Source of the DNA: Nitrosopumilaceae archaeon
GTDB lineage: Archaea > Thermoproteota > Nitrososphaeria > Nitrososphaerales > Nitrosopumilaceae
Length of the DNA stretch: 12,747 nucleotides
NCBI GenBank assembly: GCA_030697975.1
Contig: JAUYOQ010000028.1
Coordinates: 1-12,747 of the forward strand
Direction: 5' to 3'
In this document: positions 12,747 through 12,747 of the stretch, piece after piece
Numbering within the stretch: position 1 is the first letter of the stretch
Layout: each line of letters opens with the position of its first letter
Made by a program: the position numbers and the translations under genes
The notes under the pieces: generated by a model
The model's input: the letters and a program-made list of their open reading frames with translations, nothing else
What the model was told of the DNA's origin: nothing
Databases searched by the model: none

Positions 12747-12747
12747 C

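Noticed and set aside
12610..12747. tRNA gene or attachment site near the recombinase
   Set aside because: I looked for a cloverleaf and for a repeat of a tRNA 3' end; none is convincing in the remaining 138 bases.
1..12747. CRISPR array, toxin-antitoxin or other defence system
   Set aside because: There are no regularly spaced repeats and no Cas or nuclease-toxin genes. The small ribbon-helix-helix-like gene lacks a recognisable toxin partner, since its neighbour is a zinc-binding repeat protein.

Overview
The window looks like chromosomal DNA of an ammonia-oxidising thaumarchaeon (Nitrososphaerota, probably Nitrosopumilaceae). The evidence is archaeal information-processing genes (EF-1 alpha with the eocyte-type insertion, ribosomal protein S10, RNA polymerase subunit P, an EndA-type tRNA-splicing endonuclease, an ATP-dependent DNA ligase), an archaeal fructose-1,6-bisphosphate aldolase/phosphatase, a 3-hydroxyacyl-CoA dehydrogenase resembling the one in the thaumarchaeal CO2-fixation cycle, AT-rich DNA, and many genes with a TATA-like box 24-28 bases before the start codon (leaderless transcripts). 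The species assignment is inference.

Layout. 1-1445 (minus): most of a long double-domain short-chain dehydrogenase, cut off by the window start. It resembles the C-terminal half of Chloroflexus malonyl-CoA reductase but lacks the catalytic lysine. 1545-2155 (plus): two small unrecognised genes, the second sharing a CTAG stop palindrome with the gene opposite. 2152-3343 (minus): a DUF47/PhoU-like gene followed after one base by endA. 3404-5170 (minus): ATP-dependent DNA ligase, whose TATA-like box lies inside a perfect inverted repeat. 5221-5658 (minus): small two-helix membrane protein. 5718-6854 (minus): fructose-1,6-bisphosphate aldolase/phosphatase. 6992-8863 (plus): EF-1 alpha, S10 and RpoP. 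8865-9632 (minus): three small putative nucleic-acid-binding proteins, namely a 41-residue ribbon-helix-helix-like protein, a protein with three zinc-ribbon-like repeats, and a two-finger C2H2 protein. 9725-10234 (plus): a LOG/TIGR00725-like Rossmann protein. 10265-11407 (minus): 3-hydroxyacyl-CoA dehydrogenase. 11491-12609 (plus): a tyrosine recombinase with a C-terminal coiled coil. The last 138 bases hold an interrupted palindrome and possibly the end of a minus-strand gene.

Most of the window is housekeeping. The translation/transcription genes (tuf, rps10, rpoP) form one plus-strand block. The aldolase/phosphatase makes fructose 6-phosphate in gluconeogenesis, and the hydroxyacyl-CoA dehydrogenase and double SDR are plausible parts of autotrophic carbon metabolism. 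The most interesting leads are the lysine-less malonyl-CoA-reductase-like SDR, the cluster of three small zinc/ribbon-helix-helix proteins, the palindrome-framed ligase promoter, and the recombinase with a divergent HxxR box and nearby repeats. I did not find a defence system or CRISPR array.
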